NCBI GenBank assembly: GCA_022496805.1
Contig: CM040099.1
Location: 21,188,031-21,252,030, forward strand
Length of the DNA stretch: 64,000 nucleotides
Direction of reading: 5' to 3'
Origin: Pohlia nutans
Taxonomy: Eukaryota; Streptophyta; Bryopsida; Bryales; Mniaceae
The notes under the pieces were generated by a model. That model did not search any database and had not been told where the DNA came from. It was given only the letters and a program-made list of their open reading frames with translations. Below are positions 21,801 through 32,700 of the stretch, piece after piece. How positions within the stretch are numbered: the stretch's first letter is position 1; the number at the start of each line of letters is the position of its first letter. The translations under genes were made by a program, and so were the position numbers.

Positions 21801-22080
21801 CCAAAAAGCTTCTCTTTATCCTTTGGTCATGCTTCAAACAAACGCTTTGATTACTACACTTGAGCTAAAGTGCTTTAAGCACTAATCATATACTTTGATT
21901 GCAACACTTGAGCAAAAGACCTCATTCATTTGTATCCTTCGGTCATGCCAATGCTAACACGTTGATTAATAAAATAGAGTAGAAGCATTTCACGCCCAAA
22001 GCATAAACTTTGATAACAACACTTGAACGAAATACTTCAATGTAACCTTTGGTTATACCCAAAGAGACCCTATGAATATT
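18890..22080 (+). repeat. Degenerate tandem-repeat field (two unit types)
   Basis: In 18890-19080 and 19890-20900 a unit of about 110-160 bp recurs, marked by GATGGCCAAAAAGCATGGCC, CATATAAAGCCATGG, AAAATGCACGACATTCAAAG and CATATACTTTGATTACAACC. From about 20940 to 22080 a second unit dominates, with TTTGGTGATGCCCACTTGC, ATTATGACCCCACACCAAAATG and ACTTTGATTACAACACTTG. About 19100-19890 is non-repetitive AT-rich DNA. Short frames repeating MAKKHGQNT come from the array and are not genes. Units are diverged, so the array is old. Confidence 0.75.
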
Positions 22081-22746
22081 ACATTTGAATAAAGCACTTC
22101 AAAAATTGATTATTATTTTTTAATATTTGAAGGCACTGCAAGTTGCCATCTTTACAGAAAGGATGAAGCAACTTGCATCCATGAATTTGAATGAAATATA
22201 TAAGGAGATGTCAATTATTCATCCAAAAAGTGTACATTCATTCAAATTTAGTCATACCATATGAAAATTCAAAAGCATTTCAATGATTTCATCCGTTCAA
22301 ATACCGAGATTTATTACCTAAAAAGAATTGTACATATATCACTTTTTAGCAATAAATCACTCAAAAAACACCAAAGTGATGTGTGTTTGTTGGCAAAATT
22401 CTAGATGTTAGATGGGTTTTACGATTGTATGATATCTAAAAGATTGAGTTCTAGGTTTTCCATGAGTAGAGTAAAGTGAAGATATCCACATGATCAAATG
22501 GAATCATTAGGTCTCCTACCCATTATTTGATTGCCATGTGGCACCATGTAGGTGGGTTGAGTAGATTTTCAGTTACCAAGGCTCCAAGTGCATGAGATTG
22601 AAAGGACTCTTCATACGTTCACCATGTTCCAACAAACTCCTAAAACCCATCATTCCTTTACCTGAAATCAATGAACAATGCAAGAGCTGGCTTTTATGAT
22701 ACCCTCGTATTGTGTACCTTCATTAGACCATTCAGTCTCATGGGAC
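22081..22746. other. Intergenic DNA, nothing recognised
   Basis: No gene or repeat terminus supported. Confidence 0.45.
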
Positions 22747-23311
22747 TTAACCCCTAAACGTCCACGCATCCAGTTACTGGATGTTTGTTGGTCAAACCCA
22801 ATTTTGATCTTGAAGATGACTTTTGTTGCTAATACACCCAACTAAGAAAATGAAGTTTATTAAGTCTAGTTTGTACTCCACTTTTCAAATCTTAAAAATT
22901 CCAATTATTGAGTATTTTATTGCTTGTGCAAGCTTTGTAGGTCAAGGTTTGAATTACACTACATAGGAATGATAGGATTTTCAGCTTTTGAATTTAAAAA
23001 TTGAAATAAAAAGTTTCTATGGAAAACATATCATGTGATTCTCCATTGTAATTTGTACCTGCTCCCAAAAAAATATTAATTTTTTAAAGCTTTTTTGTAA
23101 TAAAATTTATTTTTTGAAGTATTTGACATAAAAATTTGTTAAAAATGCCGTATTAAATCAAAAAAATCTGAAAATTTCAAGACTGATAGGAAACATTCAA
23201 TTCTATGCATGAAAAATATTACAAAATATATTTTGATAAATATTGAAGGCTAAATTCAGTAAATTGTGTAGTTTGACTTTCCTACAAAGGAGTGGTACGT
23301 TTAAGGGTTAA
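22747..23311 (+). mobile_element. TTAA-flanked MITE, family D, copy 1
   Basis: Starts TTAACCCCTAAACGTCCACG and ends GGTACGTTTAAGGGTTAA; 565 bp. A nearly full-length inverted copy lies at 59853-60400, sharing for instance TTACTGGA-type hairpin motifs near one end, CACCCAACTAAGAAAATGAA and TCCTACAAAGGAGTGGTACG. Non-coding. Confidence 0.88.
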
Positions 23312-23399
23312 GGTAAGGGGTACAGTGGCTGTCAGTTTAACTCCTAAGCATACCAACCCTTTGAACATAAGTAGATTCTAGCCTCAAAAGTAGATCTTA

Positions 23400-23666
23400 G
23401 CATGGCTTAGATGTACATGAGGTGTACATGAGAAGACCATTGCAAGCATAAAACCTACCCAATTTTTTTGACATACTTGTAGTTGGAGGCCTCTCCAATA
23501 TTATCAACAGCTCCCCATCACAAGAGATTTATTGTAATTGGTAAAAAAATTAATAGGATTTCAAAGGTGAATTGAATGAAAATCATCCGAGGTTGTATGA
23601 GAAAGTTACAAGGCTTCGAATCTGTTCGTGATCTAGTTTTTGGACGCTGGGACGTTTAAGGGTTAA
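23400..23666 (+). mobile_element. TTAA-type element fragment related to family K
   Basis: Matches the right half of 4192-4708 and ends GGGACGTTTAAGGGTTAA. The left part is missing. It shares its terminal TTAA with the family J element that follows. Confidence 0.6.
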
Positions 23667-24608
23667 CCCCTAAAGGCCCTTAAAAGCCAAAATGGCTTTT
23701 TGTTGTTTCGGGCAGCTTAGATGGAAGGTCTAAATTAATAATTTTAGACTATAATTTGGCGTGGGCGTGGTCTTACATACAAGGTGTGTGTGGTAAAAAT
23801 TACAAAGTCAAATTCGGATTTTATAAAAAAATTATTGAAATTTTTGGTTTCAAGCCCAACTGGGGCAGAATAAAACTTTTTATTATAATCATTTTTTCAA
23901 TTTTTTTTTTTGGAGACATGCTCTTCACCACATTTAGGCTCAGAATTTGAAGTGACCCATGTTGATCATATTCTAGGCTTAACAAGGGCAGCCTCCAAAA
24001 TAAAGAACAGCAACCTCCAAGGTTTTTTGTAATTTCACATTCTTTTCTTTCAAAATTTGTCAAAATTTGAGATTTTGAAATTTTTTTAAAATAATTTCGC
24101 CTAAAATTTATAAAATCATAGAGGTACCTAATCACCGTTCATTTTTTCCAAAAATCAAATACAATTAATGTGATGCATGTTTCACCAAATTGCCATTTTT
24201 ATACCTACTTCCGGAAATTAATTTGGATGAAGGTTTGAAACGCGTAATGAGTCTCTAAAATTTTGCATGAGCATACCCAACTTAGTTATCTACATGGAAA
24301 AAAATATGAGCAAAATGTTTGGAGTAACAATCTTCAAGTCCCCCTTTGCACTATGGAGACAATGCCTCCCAAACAATGCCCAGAAAAACTTTTGCACAAA
24401 CTTTGGATGTTATGATCTTGCAAATGATAAACATCCAACGGTCAATTTTTGAAACAGTAGCTATGAATAGGCTTAGGCACAAGATCTTACGGTTGGAATT
24501 CTAAAAGAAGTAAAAAAACTTGGTTCACATCCCCGGGAGTACATAGAGGTAGAAAATCGCAGTTTTGAGGTTTCAAGCTCCCAAAAACACAAGGAATTTA
24601 GGGGTTAA
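23663..24608 (+). mobile_element. TTAA-flanked element, family J
   Basis: Starts TTAACCCCTAAAGGCCCTT and ends GGAATTTAGGGGTTAA; 946 bp, the longest simple element of this type in the window. Inside the left end lies the hairpin AAAGCCAAAATGGCTTTTTG. No copy is seen elsewhere here and no coherent coding sequence is visible. Confidence 0.65.
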
Positions 24609-24958
24609 ACATTTCAACCTACATGGAGCGTTGATTTTCAATGATAAAAAATTGCAAGCACATAAAATTTTGGTTTAATAACCATGCTTAATTTTTAATT
24701 AATTTTTTCACAATGTATGATTTTGTTGTAAATTTTCAAACTCAATATTCATAAACCACTATTGATGTTAGTAGGTGTACCAATAATTGTCTTTTATGTC
24801 TTTCATAGTTCAACCAGAATGCTAATTTGGTATTCATAATTAATGCTTGTGATAACTAGATTGGGAACTACTGAAGTTGAAACATGTGCTTTTATAGGTG
24901 ATCACAATTGGTATGTAACAGTTTTTGGTGCTTCTACCTTGCCTTGGTCTTCATTACA

Positions 24959-25516
24959 TTAACCCCTGAATGTCCTCACCCCTCTCCAGCTTTGGAGGAT
25001 TTCAAAGATGTTTTATAAAATGTAACTAAAAGGAGTATTTTGAACTTGATATATGAATAAAAGCTTTACATTATGAGTTTTGGTTTTATCTATATAGTTA
25101 AATTTATGATTGTTATCAGCAATATTTTGTATGAACTCTGAAACTTAAAATTGAAAATTCTTTTGTAATTTGATTACAAATAAGATATTGACAATTTGTA
25201 GATGAGTTTTTTTGTGATTGGTTGAAATGTAATACTCTAAGTGTAGTGATTTTTGGAGATTTTTTGCTTGCTTCATTTTATGAGTTGAATTTTTTGAAAA
25301 GCACTTTTATACTAAATTTTTTGGATGAACATGGTATGGGGCATAAAAAATTCACAAATTATCCTCTTTCTAATTAGATCACACATGCATGGAGCTAACT
25401 TCCCATAAATATATACAGGAAGAGTCCACACTGCAAAAAATCAATGACGAATGAGAAAATTGTGTTTAATTATGTACATCGTTCACTTTTTGAACAGTTG
25501 GACGTTTCGGGGTCAA
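24959..25516 (+). mobile_element. TTAA-type MITE, family E, copy 2
   Basis: Starts TTAACCCCTGAATGTCCTCAC and ends GTTGGACGTTTCGGGGTCAA. It is collinear with 3423-4195 but has a single copy of the unit that is tandemly expanded there. It abuts the next element at a shared, mutated TCAA. Confidence 0.8.
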
Positions 25517-25873
25517 CTCTTTAGTACCCATGGTGGTTTTGGTGATATTTTTTCTTGATATTTTATTTTTTCAAATTATGAATACTATTAGTAGTATATA
25601 ACCATATAAATGTAAGCATAGCTTAATCAAAAAGTGTCGATTAAACCTTGGTAAAATCAGACCATTGGATTGAAAGATTACAGTATGCCTTTGAATCGTA
25701 TAATGCACACTTTTTGATGTACATTGAATTGGTACGTTGAATTGGTACATTGATCAAGATTGGAATACATGCACTAATGGAACATGAACAAGAGAACACA
25801 ATCCCAAATAAAGAAAAAGAAAAAATAACAAATTTAGAAATACAAGAAATACATAAGGGCACTACAAGGTTAA
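25513..25873 (-). mobile_element. TTAA-type MITE, family G, copy 2
   Basis: Starts TCAACTCTTTAGTACCCATGG and ends GGGCACTACAAGGTTAA. The interior ATACATGCACTAATGGAACA and AGAACACAATCCCAAATAAA is shared with the other family G copies. It is 361 bp, shorter than the 812-bp copy at 13884. Confidence 0.7.
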
Positions 25874-27234
25874 GTACTATATGTGAGGGTCTCATTTATT
25901 CTTTTGAAGAAAAGAATTGAAATCAGAGGTAGGTAAAAAAAAGTGCAGAAAATAAATAAATAATATGATGAGAGAATGTTATTGAAGAAAATCAACATGA
26001 ATGAAAAAATAGATTTTTACATTGCAATGACATGGATGATGGAGGCTTTTGACCAATAACTTGCTTTGTGTGGTTCAATTTTACTGTTTGTGCAACATTA
26101 AAAGTGTCGGAATCTATTTCATAACTATGTTTCTTGTTGCATGTATTTCAATTCATCATGTTTTAGTACACGAATCTCCTTTGTTGCCTTTGTTGATTAG
26201 TCCATCCTTTCAAGTTTGTTTTGTTTTTATTTTTATTAAAATTTGGCACATGTTTTGTTCCTTCAATTTGCTAAAAACAATACTAAACAATGTTTCCCAA
26301 CTAGTTATAAGTACTATAGCCTCCATAAAATTCATTACTTTAGCAAATTCAAAGTAAAAATAGGTTATTGTTTAGTCACAAAGTAACTTTTTCCTACTAA
26401 TGGGTCTGTTTTGAGACAAATTTGAGATAATAGCCCCATGCTAAATACCTCATTAACATAGGGTGATGCTTTAAAATTATGCTAAATGTTCTTCCCCCTA
26501 TATGGTGCCTTGTAATAGATTCATCATCCCTACAGATATAAATATTTACAAAAGTCTACATTATCTTTGTATTTTCAATATTATTGTGACTTTAAGGAGA
26601 AGGTCTTCATGTTCTTCACCTGTAACATATACTATCCAAAATTACAATAATCTAGAATAATTTTGTGCTTGTAACATTTATCCACTCACAATAATTCAAG
26701 CTTTTCATGGAAAGGAAGAAACTATCATTGTTGAAATTGCATGATTTTAATGAATTTTTTGTTATTGTATCTTTGCAATAGAACATATTTTCATTACTAA
26801 CAACTTGCCAAAAGTTTTAACAAATGTGAACAAATAGTGCGAACAAATTGAACTACATTCTAAGTATTTTGCTACGTAATTGTTGGGCTACAATTTTCCC
26901 TCTCTATCTATTATGACATGTTTGGGAAGCCCTAACTTCGAAATGGCGGACATGGGTTAGTCACAAAAATGAATCGTCACACGTGTGTAATTTGAAATAA
27001 TAATATTGTCATAATACGAAGTGTCATTGTATAGAACTTAGACTTATAAACCATGTCGGACTTAGTTTAGAAATCAAAAGAAAGTATATTTGTAAAGTAT
27101 ATCCAAAAAATATTAGGGTTATTTGTAGAATGAAATACCAAGAACATGTCTTCTAGCCTTAGATTGTGTTTTGTAAATAGATTTTCTGACAACTCATATC
27201 ACAAGCCACCAAACTCTTTACATTGGGTGAGTAA
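25874..27234. other. AT-rich intergenic DNA
   Basis: No gene recognised. A 102-codon frame at 26049-26357 (+) has hydrophobic composition but no start context, splice structure or similarity I recognise, and I do not call it. Confidence 0.45.
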
Positions 27235-27470
27235 GAGGTTGGTGTGGAGGCCTGTGGTCATTTAACCATAGGAACTCAAATGTGGCTTGGAGGAGCTTCT
27301 CTAGAAATGAGAAGGTGCAAGGTTTGAATCTTTGTGACAACTCAGAACACCATGATAGTGTGAAAATTTGGAAGCAAAACTTGTTTCTTCCACCTTCAAG
27401 CTAAAAAGCCAATTATGCCTTTTTTTTTAATAAGGTTTTACTAGTAAGACTTTTGGGATAACTCTATTCA
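27235..27470 (+). repeat. Candidate SINE-like repeat, copy 2
   Basis: Contains GGAGGAGCTTCTCT, the B-box-like AAGGTTTGAATCTTTGTGAC and a tail with TTTTACTAGTAAGAC and GGGATAACTCT, all mirrored in the copy at 4730-5222. A tRNA-derived SINE is the most likely class, but the A box is not convincing. Confidence 0.35.
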
Positions 27471-27684
27471 ATAGGGGAATTGCCAATTGTAACACCTTCT
27501 AACGGCTAGAACATTCTTTAGAGGCCCATCATTGCACCTTTGAATCTCAAGCATCTATCATGGAATTGGAGGAATCACAAAGCATTTTTTTCAACTTTAG
27601 TTGGGCTAAGCAATGAGGATTAGAAAGATGAATTATTTTATTTGCAGTTTCTCTGCAGTATAAAGGGTGTGGTCCAACAACTGC

Positions 27685-28150
27685 TTAATCCGTTAGTGCC
27701 CAGGCCAATTTTCTACAAAATACATTTTTAGGAGGTGCTTTTGGATAGGTGGCATTTTCGTACAAACAAATTGTTTAAAAAATCCAATTGTACTAAATTG
27801 AGAGTGCTTCAATTTAACACATTCTAATAAAATCTATAAAACTTGGATATAGCTCGCATCTTCAATATCTTCTCAAAAATATTTTCCATACTACCTTTCC
27901 ATGTTACCTTCCATACTAAATTTTTCAAAGAATTTCAAAGTCCATGTAATTTTTGTAAAAAATTTATATGTTAAAATATAAAAGGAGCTGGTACATTGAT
28001 CAAAATCGGAATACATACACTAATGAAACATGAACAAGAGAACGCAACCCCAAAAAATAAAAATAAAATTACAAACTTCCAAACACAAGAAATACCGCAT
28101 AGTACATATGCTATATTTTAAAGTATTTATTAATTTTTTTTGCATAAGAT
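27685..28150 (-). mobile_element. TTAA-type MITE, family G, copy 3 (right end unclear)
   Basis: Begins TTAATCCGTTAGTGCCCAGG. The interior includes ACATGAACAAGAGAACGCAA and CAAACACAAGAAATACC, shared with the other family G copies. No right-hand TTAA terminus can be placed. Confidence 0.55.
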
Positions 28151-28303
28151 GTACATCGTAGATCCCTCTTCCATTCTTCGAACAACCAAATCCCATTCAC
28201 ATCTTCTGTTCTTCAATCAACGAAATCCCAATCACAAGAGCTATAGAGCTATGTCAAAAAAAACACCCAGTAGTGACTAAATATTAGTCTCTTGGACTCT
28301 AAA

Positions 28304-28704
28304 AGCATCTCCACCCTGCTGCTTTTAGGAACTTGCAAAGGCCTTTAACGCGGCCTTGCAGGAAATATGTCCTCCACCGCGGCCTTTAAATGCGCGAAGT
28401 AGAGCCAGGCCTCACCATCTGTGTCATGGGACTCAACAACGATACGGGGTGATTTTTTTTCTAACGTCCACATTTCGGAGTATCTAAGGCTTGTTGTGAT
28501 TATCTGAGGCTTTTGAAGATTATTTGAGCTTATCTGGGACTTTTTATTTGCAGAGCGGACGACTGTGGAGGAATTGTCAAGAATGGTGTCTGTTCATTTC
28601 ACTCGTGGGTGGGAGAGAGCTGCGCCATGACCGGAGATGAAAGCATTGGAGTTCATCAAGCCAGCTTCCTCGAGCCAAATTACCCGCGACAGGGTGGAGA
28701 TGCT
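28304..28704. mobile_element. MITE with AGCATCTCCACCCTG ends
   Basis: Perfect 15-bp inverted termini AGCATCTCCACCCTG and CAGGGTGGAGATGCT, flanked on each side by CTAAA. It is more GC-rich than its surroundings. Termini containing AGCATCTCCA are common on plant MITEs, but the superfamily is not assigned here because a 5-bp duplication fits none cleanly. A 60-codon frame inside is not considered real. Confidence 0.7.
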
Positions 28705-29790
28705 CTAAAGGGTGAAGAATGGCCCCGACTCTAAATCCCCCGGATGTTAATGCAAACACTGTTCACCCATAGGCCTCATTTCCTGAAATTCCCATTTATG
28801 CCACCCTAAGGTCTTTTTTTGGCAATTTTTTTTGGAAGACCGCCTCAAAAATTTTAAACCCTTGGGAAGAGGGGGTTATTTTTTAAAGTAGGCCCCTACA
28901 TGCACAAAAAAGGGAGCAGGTTTTGTCCTCTTGCATTAATGTCGGGAATTTAGAGTCTCTCAAAGAATGGTATGGCAAATTGTCATAATCTTTTAAGACT
29001 GGTGAAGCGGTTTATTTGGAACTTTAGGTCATTTTCGAGGTTAAAGCTAATAGGGCGTTCAAGAATGTTATGTAGTATGTCCGCAATAAATGAGAGAGAG
29101 CCTCATATAATGCAGAGCCAGAGCCAAGCCACAAGATGCGCCAAAGAACGAGGAAAAGGGAATGTCAGTCAGCCTCTCCCCCTGTCCCGCTCATCCGTCC
29201 GGTCCTCTCAATTAGATCCACTTCGTCCGCTGCACCTCCCTCCGTTCGTCCGTACCCCCTCCGTCCGTCCCTTCTCCCCACTCCGTTCGTTCGCCCCCCT
29301 CCGTCCGTCCATCCGTCCCGCCCGTCTCGCCCGTCCAGACGTTGAGCTTCTCCCCTCCCGGGAAGAACCAGTCTCCCCGCACAGCAAACCTCTCATCGCC
29401 GCAACAATCCTCCATAGCTCGGGATCCCGGCTACCTCTAGTTCCTTACATCACTCAGAAAGGAAAAAAAAGTTGTAAAGAGTTGCTATAGATTTTTTTTC
29501 CAGCTTAGAAATGATGGAATCCTTCAAAAGTTTAGCGCACAACTGAAACTCATTCTTCTTTTCTTTCCATAGGGATTCAACGGAAAATTCTTTCTCCTCC
29601 GGAAGATTGCGCCATGCGATCCACATTCAGGTCGCCGGAGGGCGTCGCGACACATTTTGAGTGAACAGAGGATTTTTCTTGAGTGCGCCGTTGTAGTTTT
29701 TTTTTTTTTGGTTCTCTTTTTGTAAATATATGAATAGCAGAGGTTTTAAGAGACCGCTGAATGCGAAGATGGTGGTGTAGAGGCGGTGGA
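28705..29790 (+). promoter_or_regulatory. Upstream and probable 5' leader region of the USP-kinase gene
   Basis: About 29150-29345 is a GC- and pyrimidine-rich patch of repeated CCGTCCGTCC and CGTTCGTCC motifs, the most GC-rich stretch near the gene. The overlapping Arg/Pro- or Gly-rich frames on both strands are products of that repeat. A T run precedes the coding start at about 29699. Core promoter elements are not assigned. Confidence 0.4.
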
Positions 29791-32700
29791 ATGACGACGA
29801 CCGTGGTTTCCTCGCCGTCTTCCTACTCGTACTCCCGCCCGCACAGCGAAACGTTTGCGTACGAGAAGGTGCTCGTGGTGTTGGACGGCTCCCGGCAAAT
29901 CACCAAGTACGCATTGGAATGGGCGCTTAGTAATGTGCTCGTTCGGCCCGGGGAATCTATCACGGTTCTTGCGCTTCACGCTCCGGGTAGCCATGGTATG
30001 TATGCACGCCTCCACTAACCTCACCTTGCAAACATTACTACACGAAGCCGCGATTAATTCGGGTTTGGAACAAGGTCTAGGGTTTCAGTTTTGGTGAGAA
30101 TTCTGCATCGGAGTGAAGATTCTACGAAGATCTGGCTTCCTTAAATGTCGTGTTGCTAGCCCCTCGTGGATCTTTACTTCTTTTGGAGCTTACGGAAAGG
30201 TTCAGTTTGCATTTTTTTTAGTGTGCTTCAAATTCACTAGGGTTATAGGTCTTGGAATCTACGCCTGGCTTCCTTAAAGCCGTGTTATGAACCTCTCATG
30301 GTCTTAGTTCTTTTGGAGCTTACAGTTTGTAGCTGTTGAGCTTTCTGAATTAATGGAGTGGTTATTGGATGTGTGATGAGAAATCTTTCGCGTGGTCAAA
30401 ATTCACTAAGGTTCGAGGTCTTGTAATCTATGCTATATTCTATGATGACCATGTGGTTTCTGGTACTGTTACTCTTTATGACAGGTTGTGTGATTGTAGA
30501 CTGTTGTGTTGATTATATTGAAAGTACTGTTGTACGTCGTTTGGTCAGAGGTCACACTGAAGTTGGCTCACTGTCTACTCTTCCAACTCCTTGAAAGCTT
30601 TTGACAGCATGTGCGTCCATAGCCCTTGACCTAGTATGACTTCCACACTTTTGGATCGAGCCTTCTCTACTGCCTCCTGTGTTTTAAGTGAAAAACTTGG
30701 TGAACCGTTTTGCAGGTCCTGTGCGAAGAATACTGGGATTTCCCATGTCGCTGCAGATGTTGGGAAGAGATTGTGCATCACCCCGTGTTTTGCGCGGTGT
30801 GATTGATACCACGGGAGAATCCAAAGGAGTGGACGAGGAAATATACGAGGGTTGTAATGCCATGATCCGGCATTTTCAGCAATTGTGCCACCAGAAAAAG
30901 GTACTAGAATTTCCATTTTTTTGGTTTTGGTTGTCAATCAATGTGGGGTAATGCATATGCTTTGTGAGTGGGAAGGTAGTTCTGAAGTTGGTGCACTTGT
31001 GGGGGATCTGTAGATTACTGTAGACGTGAAGGTTCAGGAAGCTGAAGGTCGAGAGGCATCAGCTATAGAGGCGAGAAGAATTGGTGCCACTTGGGTTGTT
31101 CTTGACAAGTAAGCAAAGTCCCTCCCACAAACTTTAGAATGCATTTCAGTTGGTGTCCCTTTCAGACGTTTACCGGGGCTACGGTCCACTTTAGATTGCA
31201 CAGGTCGAAGCAACGAGCTTAAAATTTTAACCAATATCATAACAAGCTTAGAATAATCCATTGCATTATGAGGTGTTTGAGGTAACAAAGGTTCAATCCA
31301 CCTCAAAGAGGTAGCTAGAAAGCTTGTTATCCCCAATTTTTTTTATGTCAAGTATTTTTTAGCATGCCACTTAAGGAGCCATGTAAGTATCATCTGTTCA
31401 TTCTCATTCTTGTTACTTGGACTAATGTAAAGTCGACATTGAATGAAACGAGTTAAAAAAATAAATACAGATTTTGCATCAATCAAGGTGTAGGACTTCT
31501 TGTTGTCTTGTTTCGACCTGTGCAATTTAATGGGGCCCTGCGTTCACCAGGATTGTATCTTTGTACATAAGCTCACCTTCAATTTAACCTCTAAAGGACC
31601 AAGAAGCCCGAATTGGACCTCATGTTTTTTTAAGCAGTTTTGAGCGGGTCCTATGTGGACTTCTTTTTGTTCAAGTTTATTTATTTTTTGACCAACACAT
31701 GCAATGTTCTTCACTGGTTCTGGTGATATAAAATTTGGTCCCATCTGAACTGTGTCTTTCACAATATGATCAATTGCGTTTGTCATTTTAAAACAATGAA
31801 TGTTTGGTCCTTTAGGGGTTAAGAATTCATGAAGGTACTCGTGTTGTGTATGCAGGCACTTGAAGAGAGATGCGAAGGTTTGCATGGAGCTTCTCCAGTG
31901 CAACATCGTCATTGTGAAGCCCTCGGAGCCCAAGATACTGCGACTGAACCTGAAGCGGAACTCCCGAATAGCTGAGCCTGCTGCTGTGCAGTCTGGACAG
32001 CATTTAGCACCCACAGTTCAAGAGGTTTTAAGCGTAGCCGAGTCACCAAATGAGCAAGGTCAGGGGGTTGATGATGTTTCAGTCTCTGCCAATGTCAGAA
32101 GCGGGCCTTACCCACGGTTGAAAGCAAGCACACCCTTAAGTAGTCCCGAGGACGTGATGACACCCTTCACCCCCTCTGATCCTGGTACCTCTTCGAAATC
32201 CAGTTCCGAAACCTCCCCGTGTCAAGTTTCAGGTCCCCTTGCAAACAACGGCTCCTCTGTAGTTCGTGGCTCTATTCTCGAAGCTGCAGCTGCAGGAATT
32301 CTGGAGAAGGGGGCTTCTTTCAGAGCATTTTATCCTGATATTAGTGATGGAGTCATTGTGCCGGGTGTACTGACCATGGAGTCTTCGCCAAACACCATGT
32401 TGCACAAATTCAAGCAAGGCCACCCCAGATCACCAACCGAGTCCTCTAAACCACCTTCAGGTTTGTTAACTTTTGCATCAATAACTTTTTAAAGGCACTT
32501 TTAACTCCTAAGCGTCCACTGTGTGTTTTCTGTAGTGTAGGAAAATTGGACCCCCTGCTGCAAATCATCTGTTTGTGTGAAAATGACTTCAGTTTGACAC
32601 AATCGACACTGTTGATCTTGTAATATAGAACAAGATCTTTAAAATGATTTATTGCAATCAGAAAACCGAGGTAAAATGAGAAAGTGCCACCGTTGCAAAG

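Noticed and set aside
29136..29415. Pro/Arg- and Gly/Arg-rich frames upstream of the kinase.
   Set aside because: They come from a CCGTCCGTCC-type simple repeat and have no domain or splice connection.
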